DNA of 64,000 nt from Pomphorhynchus laevis (GCA_012934845.2 WNNJ02002905.1:1-64000); one strand, 5' to 3'; shown: positions 33,601-42,658, numbered from the stretch's first letter. Notes: a model not told the origin generated them from the letters alone. Numbers and translations are program-made.

Positions 33601-36600
33601 ATAGAATTTTTTCTATTTTATTACAGAATAAAAATATTTTCTATTCTGTAAAGATATTTTCTATTTTGGTATAATTTATACCAAAATAATTATAATTTAT
33701 AATTTTTATATTTGAAGCATAAATTTAAGGTCATGATTTATTGCGATATTTATCGCAATATATTGACGGTCATAAAGTTGGATTATTTACTCTTTTAATA
33801 GTTTACGACCTATTTGTTAGTTGCTGAATTATTCATCAATTAATAAGCATTCGCCGATACAGAAAATTGTAAAATACTCTGGAGATTAAAATTATACATA
33901 TTTGAAAACTACTGGTGACGTTATATTAACAAGACTTTCAATACTACTTTTTTTTATTAGCACGATCAAGAAAGTATAAACCGGCATGCTTTTTTACAAC
34001 CTTCGTCGGGAAGCTTAACCCGGAATGCGCCTACCACAGACGCCTAGCATCCAATGAAACGTTTTGGCCTTAGTCTACTCATCACTACCGTTGATGAGAC
34101 CACCCTGTAGTGATGAGTAGACTAAGGTCGAAACGCTTTATTAGAGGCTAGGCGTCTGTGGTAGGCGCATTCCGGGCTAAGCTTCCCGACAAAGGTTGTA
34201 AAAAAGCATGCAGGTTTATACTTTCTTGTTCGTTAAAATTAAAAAGTTTAAAGTTATACAAAATTATTAATACATAACTAATTATATTATTTATTAATTC
34301 CTTATTAAATAAAGAATTATCGGAGCTGGATCAAAGAAAAGGGTCAAATTTTATTCGACTAACCTCTGTTAACATCTACATAAAATTACTTCAGTAATTT
34401 TCTGGAAATATAAATAAATACTAATTTAATAATAAACTAATTTATTATTAGTTATTTGTTAATTATAAATTATACTGTTAAATATATAATATGATAATGT
34501 TAAATTATATTTTACATTATTTTTATTATATTAAATTATTACATTATTTAAAATTTAACATTACTCGTAATTTCTTTCGATGAGAATGCGTCAATTATAT
34601 CAGATTTGGGTCGAACACAATATCGTTTGGGTGCGGTTGTCTTGACCTTGAAAACAATTGCATGCGAACTGTTATTTTTTATATTTAATGTAGAAGAAAC
34701 TGTATTTCCATCGTAAGGACCTTCAAATAAAAACAATTAAGTAAAAAGAGAGATAGTACAAGATTTTTAAATTTTCTGAATCAAATAATTCAAACACTAT
34801 GCTTTATATCATTTCATTTTGATAAAATTTGTAATAAAGCAAGATTAGGATTTTTTATAATTTGAATTGGAATAATGCATTCTGGAAATAGAACTTTGTT
34901 TCTTAAAACATTCCCGGATTACAAAACTATCATTTAGAGATCAATCGATTTAAATTTGTTGTATGTAGAAGAATTCCCTCTTACTCCACGTTCCCAATTA
35001 CTCCAACAACTACGGTCTCCGATCCTTCCTCGTCGCCGCCTCACTTGCATGGAGTCAACTCGCTCTCGACGTCCGCCGCGCTCCCTACTTTATCACATTC
35101 AAACACCTCTTACGTTCACACCTTCTCGACACATGATTTACATTTTTGTTTTGTTGTGGTCATGTAAACGTGCGCTGCAAGCATTTGCCACGTTAAATTA
35201 AATCTTTCGTCTGGTACATCAACAAAACGACATTTTGTTGTTTATCATCAACATTTTGTTGGTATATCAAAAAATGTTGATTTAAAATAAATCGACAAAG
35301 AACAATATTATTTTGATATTAAAACCTGGATTCAAGATTATTATTATCACAGCATCCAAAATTTTTCCAAAAAATATGATCAGCGTATGCCAATTTTGTT
35401 AATATACGGAACGTCATACTATATTATCTTACAAAATAGTTTGTGAAATCAAGTATCGTTTATCTCCCGCATTTCACTTGCAATTAGTGCGTCAGTAATT
35501 AAATTAAAGAAACGAAATAAACTATTAAAATTCGATTTAAGAAACACATCAAAGTGCTCACAACATCAATGGTCGTGATCAGAATACTTATCAGAAATGG
35601 TTATAACTGTAGGATAATAAACAACTACGAGGACGTATTCACATACAAGCCTATGTACCCAGTATTTTGATTTCTTATATCAAAATAAATTATTGATTAA
35701 TAAATTATAAATTATTGTTAATTTAAAAATTCCAAATTACATGCAAATTCATTATTTAAATGTCAGTATTAAAAGGGCATAATTTTAGTTTAAAAGAATT
35801 TTTTTGAATTACTTAAAAGATATTTTTAATATTAAAGAAATATGTTCCTATCAGTTTTATATCAAAATGAAGTAAAATTACAAATTAAATAAGTCAGTTT
35901 TAAATTTCAATCAATTCGATCGTGATATCTAATGACGAGTCAGTTTCGACAATTTAGCCTGTCAAGATAAGGATAGAGATAAAGTACAGTCAACGAAATC
36001 CTGATAGGATAACAATTAATAAAATTCGTTGAATTGTAAGGATATTTCATAATTTTATTGAATTGAAAGGCTATACTCGGTATGCCTTTCAATCAGCTCC
36101 CTCATTTATTACAGAGGGATCTGAATTTTGAAATCAGCTCCATCTCGAAGTTCGCGGCAATCCCCCATTTATCACATTCAAATACCCCCTACGTTTCCAC
36201 CTTCTCGACATATGAATTAGATTTTTTGTTGTGGTCATGTAAGCGTGCGCCGGCACGCATTTGCCACGTTAAATAAATCTTCTTTTTCTTTTTTAAACAA
36301 AATAACAAAATAATTACAAAAATTATTGATATTTAAAGGCTAAATTGATTAGTTATTAATAATTAATTACTAAATCTATATATTCATCAGTAAAATTGAT
36401 TACAAAATCCTGCTTACTCGCTCTTGTAAATTTTTTTAAATAGAATTATTAATCTCTATACAATAAATAGTTACCGCAAATGTGCCTGCAATTCACGAAA
36501 CTATATTTTATGTTTAGATGTAATAAAATTTTTGAAAATTCATTCTCTTCTTCTTAATCTTGCTGCACGGAGGCATGCGGACACATTGCGTGCAATGCCA

Positions 36601-37700
36601 AAGCCAATATCGCTTTTAATTTTGACGGTTATATCGAAGTATGCCCTGGTTGACGGATTGGGTGTTTTGGTAACAATTAGTTTTATAAGCGTCTTAGCTT
36701 TCTTTACCGAGTCCTCAGGATGTCGAGAAAATCAGTGGCGAGAACGAAGCACGTTCAACCGCACCTACTCGTTCGGCATATTTGTTCGTTTTGCGACTCT
36801 CATTGTATTTAAAAACCGATTCTGGTTCACGAGAGATGCTCGATTGAGCATTTACAGAGAAAGCATTGATATCAAAGAACGTCTGCTCAAATCGATTACC
36901 GTAAAGTCCAGAACAAACGATATCAAGTAGTGCATTCTGATCACGTGTGGTTGTAGTTCGTTCAAAATCCATGTCGTCAAGGACGGCGATTAATTGTAGT
37001 TCGCATTCTACAATTAATTGCATGCGAACTGTTATTTTTTATATTTAATGTAGAAGAAACTGTATTTCCATCGTAAGGACCTTCAAATAAAAACGCGGAA
37101 AATGCGTGCAACTGCACGCTTACAAGTCCACTAACCAAAAAGCACAGCCAAATTCATACAGATAAATTTCTTAAATTGTTTAAATGAGACAAGATTTGGC
37201 TTTCGAAACATAAGACCGGATTTTGCGTTTGAAACACGGCATTGAGGTTGATTGGCGTAATAAGCAAAATATTTATTAGAAAAATATTATAATACTTTAA
37301 TAATATTTCTAACATGGGCGTGTTACTTATAATTAATATAGTAATGAATTCAAGTTATTGCTTTTAATTCGCACTAGAAGAGACTAATCAGCTCTTCGAA
37401 ATAAAACAATTAACTCCTCAATAATATAACAAATTGCACAATTAATATTGTTATTCAAGTTTACGTTATAGTTATTTTCTTCGATAAAGAACCTAACAAG
37501 TTATATATCTTGACTATTGCTTGGTAATCAAAGAAGCGGATGATAAAAACTGCCTAAAACGATATAATGGTGCATTCAGCGTTGAGATAATACGTTCAGC
37601 TTGTGAACAAAAAATATGGACAAAAACGGAATAAGTTGGTACCTGTAAATCGTATATCTGGGGGATCGACTTCAATATACGGCAAATCTTCTTGATGCAT
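25502..37700 (-). CDS. VAP: VAP (VAMP-associated protein), MSP-domain ER tether, six exons
   Basis: Exons: 37700-37643, 34720-34565, 29265-29162, 27394-27233, 27184-26975 and 25807-25502 (996 nt, 331 aa plus stop), with phases matching at every junction. The MSP domain covers about residues 6-125: IEVDPPDIRF, FKVKTTAPKRYCVRP (46-57 core) and HKFMIQ (87-92). Lys88 and Met90 correspond to the human VAPA pair needed to bind FFAT motifs, and Pro57 to the VAPB position mutated in ALS8. MRLRCVFE (117-124) is the family block after the domain. A variable linker follows, then one C-terminal helix (about 276-300) as expected for tail anchoring in the ER membrane. VAPs tether the ER to other membranes by binding FFAT proteins. 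The exon 4 donor (GTAACA) is the weakest junction. The linker is longer than usual. Confidence 0.85.
25870..26120. repeat. Two diverged P2 terminal-repeat pieces
   Basis: GGACTAAACCTGATAAGATAGCAG near 25904 and GAAATACGTCATTAGCGC through AACCTGATTACATAGCAG at 26035-26108 both resemble the block at 16600-16690. They lie in the last VAP intron. Confidence 0.55.
26121..26854. other. AT-rich VAP intron sequence with a short palindrome
   Basis: TATAGTACAGACT at about 26409 is followed after six bases by its reverse complement. Otherwise nothing recognised. Confidence 0.55.
26975..27184 (-). CDS. VAP: VAP exon 5: acidic/polar linker
   Basis: 70 codons (DDESQNNGIPK... to ITTNIELLR) between acceptor TTTATTCAG and the good donor CGG|GTAAGG, phase 0 at both ends. 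A low-complexity Asp/Asn/Ser linker where other VAPs have a variable region and coiled coil. Confidence 0.65.
27233..27394 (-). CDS. VAP: VAP exon 4: MRLRCVFE block
   Basis: 54 codons from WNDPSKKYASMRLRCVFENF. The human VAP counterpart is SKLRCVFELP just after the MSP domain. Acceptor AAAATTTAG is clear. The donor is ACT|GTAACA if exon 5 is joined in frame; a nearby GTTAGT at 27222 would be out of frame with exon 5. Confidence 0.8.
27570..27960 (+). repeat. Direct duplication of an unidentified coding-like unit
   Basis: A unit beginning CATCCAGATRGATGAGTTAG occurs at 27574-27690 and 27718-27940. The first copy lacks about 100 internal bases. The longer copy keeps a frame (MDELEVGETTSNF, YKEKVYLQTV, LIRLFEETFYLKF). 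Each copy contains the short inverted repeat GAGGTTG GTGAAA CAACCTC. Product unknown. It lies in a VAP intron. Confidence 0.5.
27961..28780. repeat. Very AT-rich low-complexity DNA
   Basis: Almost only A and T, dominated by AATAAATAAAA-type runs. No feature recognised. Confidence 0.75.
29162..29265 (-). CDS. VAP: VAP exon 3: FFAT-contacting strand of the MSP domain
   Basis: Encodes (I)SLQSFNLSTEDVTKHKFMIQ and QAAFQSDNDHDHSQF. The human pattern is [22 protein letters not shown]. Acceptor AAATTTAG at 29266-29267, donor TTT|GTGAGC. It enters in phase 1 and leaves in phase 0, matching exons 2 and 4. Confidence 0.88.
29552..29960 (+). pseudogene. P2 PLE-like RT C-terminal fragment with terminal repeat
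   Basis: The 90-aa frame with FTRNIFLQHSCIQYNIKY, ATICNDIGFLQNHLNN and KLGYYKNNIKQKI is a close copy of the - strand peptide at 18490-18720. After the stop (29824), GATAAAAT and ATAGCATAGCAGATCATC at about 29930 match the P2 terminal repeat. It lies in the VAP intron between exons 2 and 3. Confidence 0.7.
30009..30120. repeat. Foldback with 36-bp arms
   Basis: TTCCATATGTAAATAAGCAG and the next bases (30009-30045) are mirrored at 30083-30120 around an AT-rich loop. Confidence 0.85.
30172..30257. repeat. (TA)n microsatellite
   Basis: Uninterrupted TA dinucleotides. It flanks the hammerhead-like segment. Confidence 0.98.
30286..30345 (+). ncRNA. Hammerhead ribozyme-like core (type III layout), possibly inactive
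   Basis: CTGATGA (30319-30325), stem II GCTC/GAGC around the loop CGTTA, then GAAAC (30339-30343) is the canonical hammerhead core. GCGT at 30286-30289 can pair with ACGC at 30342-30345 as stem III. TGTC/GACA near 30299 and 30309, plus weak pairs, give a stem I. The base after stem III would be G (30290), whereas the cleavage site normally is A, C or T. It may therefore be dead, or the fold assigned here may be wrong. It lies between two (TA)n tracts next to a PLE, and hammerheads are known in PLEs. Confidence 0.5.
30543..30598. repeat. (TA)n microsatellite
   Basis: TA dinucleotide run just upstream of the Penelope element. Confidence 0.97.
30658..32554 (+). mobile_element. Penelope-like element with RT and GIY-YIG endonuclease, inverted termini
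   Basis: The two ends (30658-30768 and 32444-32554) are inverted copies of each other. Coding starts within the RT fingers: YFLPKTHK, GRPIIS, then after a one-base frameshift near 30970, TMDVTSLYTNI (motif A), GTAMGTPVAPTYA (motif B) and CRYIDDIF (motif C). Next are a Lys-rich linker, the CCHH-type zinc segment CSECKKVRCKSC, and the GIY-YIG domain GIIYLGN...QYVGETGRDLRARL. One in-frame TGA at 32264 precedes EMEWIGQLY; the frame would end at 32360. The N-terminal RT region is missing. PLEs copy into TA-rich DNA and, uniquely, carry hammerhead motifs. The terminal CTGTTGA, GGC/GCC stem, GAAAC is hammerhead-like. Insertion lies in a (TA)n tract within the VAP intron. Confidence 0.93.
32623..32995. 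mobile_element. Large palindromic element with a duplicated outer arm
   Basis: Left arm 32623-32748, right arm 32781-32902, plus a second copy of the outer right arm at 32920-32995. Shared blocks include CCGGAGTTCGATTACAAG, CTGATGGTAGCCGGCAGC and CGAAACGACTGATGG. Each arm contains its own small inverted repeat CTGATGGTAG/CTACCATCAG. No ORF. The GAAACG box and position next to the PLE suggest a PLE-related non-autonomous element. Confidence 0.8.
32996..33961. other. AT-rich VAP intron sequence
   Basis: Short tandem pieces (for example AAATTTCTATATATA, TTCTATTTT) only. No gene or element recognised. Confidence 0.55.
33962..34235. mobile_element. Palindromic element with hammerhead-like arms
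   Basis: Arms 33962-34087 and 34108-34235. Shared blocks are AAGAAAGTATAAACC, GGGAAGCTTAACCCGG and GGCGTCTGTGGTAGGCGC. Each arm reads outward TGATGAGTAGACTAAGG, then YCRAAACG, which resembles a hammerhead core with G in place of the first C. No ORF. Confidence 0.8.
34236..34547. other. AT-rich VAP intron sequence
   Basis: Nothing recognised. Confidence 0.5.
34565..34720 (-). CDS. VAP: VAP exon 2: core of the MSP domain
   Basis: Encodes (G)PYDGNTVSSTLNIKN, FKVKTTAPKRYCVRPKSD and IIDAFSSKEIT. The human counterpart is GPFTDVVTTNLKLGN and FKVKTTAPRRYCVRPNSG. Acceptor TTTATTTGAAG, donor ACGA|GTAATG. Enters and leaves in phase 1. Its first 65 coding bases and acceptor are duplicated at 37016-37094. 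Confidence 0.92.
34965..35205 (+). mobile_element. LINE A2 3' fragment
   Basis: Starts in the A2 C-terminal region (CTCCACGTTCCCAATTACTCC) and runs to the GTGGTCATGT box, a degraded stem-loop GCGTGCGCTGCAAGC and the GTTAAATTAAATCT tail. Severely 5'-truncated. Confidence 0.85.
35206..36084. other. AT-rich VAP intron sequence
   Basis: No ORF, element or clear repeat recognised. Near 35230 there are short inverted AACATTTTGTTG blocks. Confidence 0.5.
36067..36290 (+). mobile_element. LINE A2 3' fragment with 5' foldback
   Basis: A2 C-terminus to 3' end: CAGCTCCCTC, TTTATCACATTCAAATAC, GTGGTCATGT, stem-loop GCGTGCGCCGGCACGC and tail GTTAAATAAATCT. At the 5' junction TTGAAAGGC is mirrored by GCCTTTCAA about 12 bases later (36068-36098). 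Confidence 0.85.
36525..37012 (-). pseudogene. LINE D', C-terminal endonuclease fragment
   Basis: - strand peptide includes FERTTTTRDQNALLDIVCSG, LYGNRFEQTFFDINAFSVN, ERASFSPLIFSTS and, after a frame change, ARNVSACLRAARL. The LDI...FFDI core is the restriction-like endonuclease region. Compare 13250-13560 of LINE D. It ends 5' in a small foldback (TAATTGTAG/CTACAATTA at about 36990-37018). Confidence 0.75.
37016..37094 (-). repeat. Identical 79-bp duplicate of the VAP exon 2 start
   Basis: Bases 37016-37094 are identical to 34656-34734. The copy contains the exon 2 acceptor TTTGAAG and 65 coding bases, but no donor. It lies in the intron between exons 1 and 2, flanked by the D' fragment and an A3 tail. 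Confidence 0.93.
37095..37265 (-). mobile_element. LINE A3 3' end fragment
   Basis: Begins with the A3 stem-loop GCGTGCAACTGCACGC and CTTACAAGTCCACTAA, and ends at GGTTGATTGGCGTA, almost the same truncation point as the A3 fragment at 52901-53050. Confidence 0.8.
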
Positions 37701-37709
37701 TTCGACAAT
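37643..37709 (-). CDS. VAP: VAP exon 1: start of the MSP domain
   Basis: ATG at 37700, MHQEDLPYIEVDPPDIRFT, donor ACAG|GTACCA. The polypyrimidine acceptor TTTTTCATTTTGCAG ends nine bases upstream of the ATG, so either a 5' UTR intron or a trans-spliced leader precedes it. Confidence 0.82.
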
Positions 37710-37710
37710 C

Positions 37711-38484
37711 TGCAAAATGAAAAACAAATGCATATTATCGAAAGATTTTAATGCAGATTAAACAAAATGGAAAATGATCAGAATTCAGATTTTGCCATCT
37801 CCTTTCGTACGACTAATTTTATTTGATTGCTGTCTTTTAAACCGTTACTTGAATCAACTTTGTCCAATCATCACAAATTATCTTATATTTAAAGTGAAAT
37901 GTTCTTTCAAATTAAAAATTTGTTATTTCGCGTGTTTGAGTAGATATCATATTATAATTTTTTAATCTTAATTATCTGTACAGATTAAATTTATAAATTT
38001 AATCGGAGAGTCAAATATTTATTTTTTAAATTAGTCAAATTTTTGATAGCCGAATAATTTCATCATCAGGACAAAAACGTACAATAAAATGGTTGGACAT
38101 ATGAACATCTTTCTCTTTCTTGGTTTAATAGTAAAAAGAAAAATAAAACCAAGCATTATAAACACCTGGATTTATTATAATTCTTTGACAATATTGGGAT
38201 TTTCAGTAGTTTATCTGATGAGAGGGACAAATCGACTCTTATTCTCTTTATTCTTTTTATTTCTTGTGAAGCAACTTGTAAAGAGCATCGGCTCAATTTA
38301 TTGTCAACTAATAATAATATTAAGCATTTCGCTATCAAAAATTTAAAAATTTTTAATAAAAAATATCTTTAGTTGTATCAATAATTAAGAAAGGAGGCAA
38401 TATTTAGTCAAATACTGCCTTTTCCTGTTCTCATATTTTGCGTAACTGAAGGTATTAGTAAAATACGTACGTTCTTATTCGGCT
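37711..38484. other. Sequence upstream of VAP with an unidentified hydrophobic frame
   Basis: A + strand frame at 38089-38346 (85 codons) is hydrophobic (IFLFLGLIV, LLFSLFFLFLV, LIIILSISL). In AT-rich DNA such frames arise by chance, and no family is recognised. Nothing else assigned. Confidence 0.35.
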
Positions 38485-38620
38485 TTTGACCGAGAATAAT
38501 CATATTACGAGATTTTTAATTTTGTAGAAAACATTTAAAAATTAAAACCAAAAACGTGAAGTTCATATTACGACTAAAATAGTCAAACACCTCATCAATA
38601 TTCAATTGTTCATAACTTCC
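38485..38620 (+). repeat. Left flank shared with 47190-47330
   Basis: GACCGAGAATAATC, CATATTACGAC and CCTCATCAATA occur in the same order at 47190-47290. The repeat is interrupted here by LINE B2 and continues for about 18 bases after it (ATAAAAAGTATATCAAGT at about 41569). Confidence 0.65.
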
Positions 38621-38700
38621 GAGAACTGAGCCAGGAGACTCCGAACATTTGAATAACCAACATTTTTGTCGGTTATTCAAATGTTCGTAGTCTCCTGGCT
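38618..38700. repeat. 45-bp foldback at the 5' junction of LINE B2
   Basis: The first 45 bases of the element (coding GYSNVRSLLAQFSEL) are preceded by their inverted copy, with one mismatch and a loop of about 12 bases (38618-38662 and 38655-38700, approximate). Confidence 0.92.
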
Positions 38701-41565
38701 CAGTTCTCGGAACTTAAATTCATAGTTGTTTCGAAACGTTTTGATGTATTTTGTATAACCGAAACATGGCTACATTCTGACATTTCGGATGACTGTGTTG
38801 CCATCCCTAACTATTTTCTAATACGTTCGGATCGCTCATGTGGTAAACGTGGAGGTGGGGTAGCCGCCTATGTGCGAAATAGTCTCCTGGTATCGAATAT
38901 CTCGGCTTTTCGCGACGATATTGGTTATTCCTTTGAAGGTCTTGCTTTTACACTGGGAAATGGTCAACAATCCCGATTCTGCGTCCTTTACCGTTCTCCG
39001 TCCTATGAATTAAGATACGACTCTCTTAAATCACATTTGCTGAGTTTATCTTCGTATCCTCTGATTTTGCTCCTGGGAGACTTCAATATCCCCCAAATAG
39101 ACTGGAAAAATAGTCATTCACGACCAATTCACGGAATTGGGAAAGTACTGAGTGACTTTCTGTTACTCGAGATGCTACTAGTTCAACATATTAAAGAACC
39201 TACTTGTGTGACAGGGACGCCTTCTATACTCGATTTGGTCTTTACTAAGTGTTTGGGTGACGTTTCAGGTGTTCGTTATGACGCACCAATTGGCAATAGC
39301 GATCACTGTGTACTCTCTATGCGGCTGTCGCTGTTCAACAGAGCCTCACAAAACTCTAATTTTAAAAAACGTTGTTGGGTAGGTGTTGATGCTAATCAAC
39401 TAGCTGCAAGCTTCCCAAAAAATATCTGTGATAGTCTTCGTATCCACTTCGGTTTGGAGGTTCCTGTAGTCTTTGATCTGCTCCATGATGAATTGATGCG
39501 AATTTCTGATATCTTTGCTCCGCTACGTGCCTGCAAGTTCAAGCATGGACATCCTCCTTGGTTCGACAGAGAGCTTCTTGATGCTATAAGATCCCGCAAC
39601 AAATTGTGGCGCGAATTTAGGCGTTCTTCTGCTTCAAAACGTGCCTACATCGACTCTCAGACTTATGCAATCGGCTAAAATTTCAGAAACGCTATTCGTA
39701 CGAAGATAGTATCGCCAGGGATGCATCTTTGAATCCTAGGAGGTTTTGGTCTTATGTAAGAAACAACAGAACACTTGTCGCCACAATTAGCTCAATCCAA
39801 ACGCCAACTGAAACTTTGACCGATCCGTCTCTAATCGCCCAACATTTAGCTGATGGCTTCTTGGTACAGGCTTTGACCTCTAACAAACTGCATGACTTTA
39901 GTTGGAAGTATGTTCCGGTTGCTCATCGGTGTTGTGTTCGTCCACTCAGAGTGGATGAGGTGTTGAACGAGGTTATGAAGCTCGATTCGTTTACATCTCC
40001 GGGACCAGACAATATCGCCCCCTTCCTCGTCAAATCCCTAGCGAACGAACTGAGCAATGATTTAACTATGTTTTTCAGATACAGCTTAGACACATCTTGG
40101 ATTCCTGACAGTTGGAAGTGTGCAATTGTGGTGCCTATTCCCAAAAAGCATCCTGCTAGCTTTTGCGCGGACTTTCGGCCCATTAGCTTAACTAGCGTAT
40201 TCTGCAAACTTTTAGAAAGAATCATTGCTAGTAGAATCAGGGATCATTTGGATCGTAATCACATATTGGTTGAATCTCAACATGGTTTCAGGATCGGACG
40301 TTCATGCCTTACTAACCTACTAACTGCGCGTGAAAAATGGGCTGATGCTCTGGGGGCTGGGTTTCAGGTTCATACAGTATTCCTTGATTTTTCGAAAGCT
40401 TTTGATAGGGTACCACACGACGGCATAGTGTCTTTACTGTATCACTATGGACTTCATTCATATATTTGTGAGTGGGTCAGGGAATTTCTATCGAATAGGT
40501 CTTTCCGAGTTTGTGTGGGGGGCGTGTTTTCTTATTCGGTAAATATTAATTCTGGCGTACCGCAGGGATCAGTTCTTGGCCCACTGCTCTTTATAATCTT
40601 CATTAATGATCTGCTACTCCGCTTATCATGCTCTCATCTAGCGTTTGCAGACGATCTAAATATTTGGTCGATCATTAGAAGTCCTGCTGATCGAGTATCG
40701 TTACAAAATGATCTAAACTCCCTGATCAAGTGGTGCGATTCTACCGGACTACGGTTGAATGTTGATAAATGTGTCCTCATGCAACTAGGTCGCCCTATTG
40801 AAACTCTAAGGTACTTTATTGGAGATATGGTCTTAAAGGAAGTGTCTCATCATAAGGATTTAGGGATTATTGTTCATAGATCCTTGAAAACAAAGTTGAA
40901 CATCGACTTCTTTCTAGGTAAAGCTACCAGGGCGTTATATTGTATTAAAAATGCATTCCTCAGGTTAAGCTGTCACATGTTCAAGAGGTTATTCATCTCC
41001 ATCGTCAGGCCACACTTGGAGTACTGCATTCAGGCTTGTTTCCCTGTCACTAAGCAAGAACTATTAGACCTGGAGTCTATTCTTAGGCGCGGATCGAGGC
41101 TCTGTATTGGCTTAAGTGGTATTGACTATTATGTACATCTAAGTCGTATTGGGATGTTGTCGGTACGTGAGAGGTTCATATCCTTGGAAATGCTATGTAT
41201 ATGGCATATGTCGAATGATGTGGTAGGTTATCCCACCGATGTAATCACTAGGCGGGTAGATCAGTTGCGGGGACATAGCAGAGTCTTGTATAAATTTAGA
41301 TTTGGCAGATTACCAAAAGTGTATAGACTCTCAAGAAGAGGAATTAACATGTGGAATTCGTTGCCTGAGGAAGTCGTTGCAGCCCCCAGTTTGAGAACGT
41401 TTAAATCACGATGCTACAAATGGATACATGAACAATGCCGCCATTCAACACTACAACTGGAATACCCTAATTAGCTACGTTGACTGACCATTTGCTTTTG
41501 TTTTATTTTTTTTGGACTCTGCCTGAATAGCCTTTTGGCTTTGGTATGTATTGGAATAATAATAA
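38645..41565 (+). mobile_element. LINE B2, endonuclease and RT nearly complete
   Basis: The APE endonuclease frame (about 38650-39678) shows YSNVRSLL, FCITETWLHSD (catalytic Glu), LGDFNIPQIDW and NSDHCVLSM. After one frameshift near 39665 comes the RT frame 39729-41474: NPRRFWSYVRNN, KLDSFTSPGPDNIAPFL, DFRPISLTSVFCKLLERII, FLDFSKAFDRVPHD (motif A), SGVPQGSVLGPLLF (motif B), FADDLNIW (motif C) and the C-terminal RGHSRVLYKF and MWNSLPEE blocks. ORF1 and the endonuclease start are missing. The 3' end has the stem-loop AGCC TTTT GGCT (about 41530) and an (AAT)n tail. It is a CR1/Jockey-like LINE. A single frameshift implies recent mobility. Confidence 0.93.
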
Positions 41566-41690
41566 TATAAAAAGTATATCAAGTGTAAATTGTAATATAA
41601 GATTTAATAATTTTTATTAAATTACAATAAAAAAATTGATCATAATTATGCAAAAAAACAAATCATATAAAGATGTGAAATATTATTATT
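41566..41690. other. AT-rich sequence between LINEs
   Basis: Contains the right remnant of the shared flank and the (TTA)n tail of LINE G. Nothing else. Confidence 0.5.
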
Positions 41691-42658
41691 ATTTATTACA
41701 AGACTTTGACACATAAAAGAGTCATTTTGTCTGATCACAATATTAAGAAAAGAAAAAAAGTAGTTCAGCAATAATAAATTGTCACATATAGTTATATATT
41801 TCATGCAAAGAATCTTCTCTTTTTATCCACATGCTCAGCGTATTCTGGAAAGATTTGTACTGTGCCATAGACACGATCGAATTCGGCAATCGGTTCCATA
41901 GGTTTACCGCTCTGTGAGATAATCGCAAGTATCTATGACATTTCCCGTGTGATTGCACAACAACTGATAAAGAGTGTCCTCTGTGGCTCGGGCGATCATT
42001 TAGAATAACGGATTCCGATGGATAACCAGGAAAGACATGGATCATTCGCCATAACTGTAATAAATCATTGTACATATATCTCTTGTAAACTGAAGTAATA
42101 TTTAGTTGGCTTAGTCTATCACAGTAGGCGATGTTCCGAAGACCAGAACATAGCTTGGAAAATCGGCGAAGAATCTTTTCTAATTGGTATATTTCACCAC
42201 GCGTAGAAGGAAAAGTCGCCGGCAAAGCATAATCAATAGTTGGTCTGATCAACGCCTTATATAATAGTGAGCATTGAGACGGTGGAAGCGAACTAAAGGT
42301 ATTTTTGATCATGTAAATAATTTTTCTCGACGTGTTGCATATATTTTCAGTATCGAGGTCGGTTTTAAACGAATTCTGAACAATTATCCCAAGATCTTTT
42401 GTATACGAATTTGTGGGAATAATCTCACCGCAATCAGAATAATCATTTTGTAAATCACTACGACCAAATCTGAGGTGGACACATTTAGTAATGTTAATCA
42501 TGATTCCGGTCAGTTCCCTCCACCTATTAACCATATTTATGTCATCTTGTAAGTGTTGCATATCGGCATAGCATGTAATGACATTCCATATTTTAAGATC
42601 ATCCGCGAATGCTAATTTTTTACATTTTAGAGAGCGTAGCAAACTATTCAGAAATATC
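41691..42658 (-). mobile_element. LINE G, 3' half (split by the gypsy element)
   Basis: The frame 42642-41782 begins LRSLKCKKLAFADDLKIW (motif C) and runs to the C-terminus (SHRGHSLSVVVQ, LWNRLPNS, EIYNYM). The 3' UTR includes GTCATTTTGTCTGATC and a (TTA)n tail at 41691-41710. The upstream half continues at 46535. Confidence 0.9.

Noticed and set aside
38089-38346. 85-codon hydrophobic frame as a membrane protein gene
   Set aside because: AT-rich DNA often gives Phe/Leu/Ile-rich frames. There is no homology, and the opposite strand is equally open.
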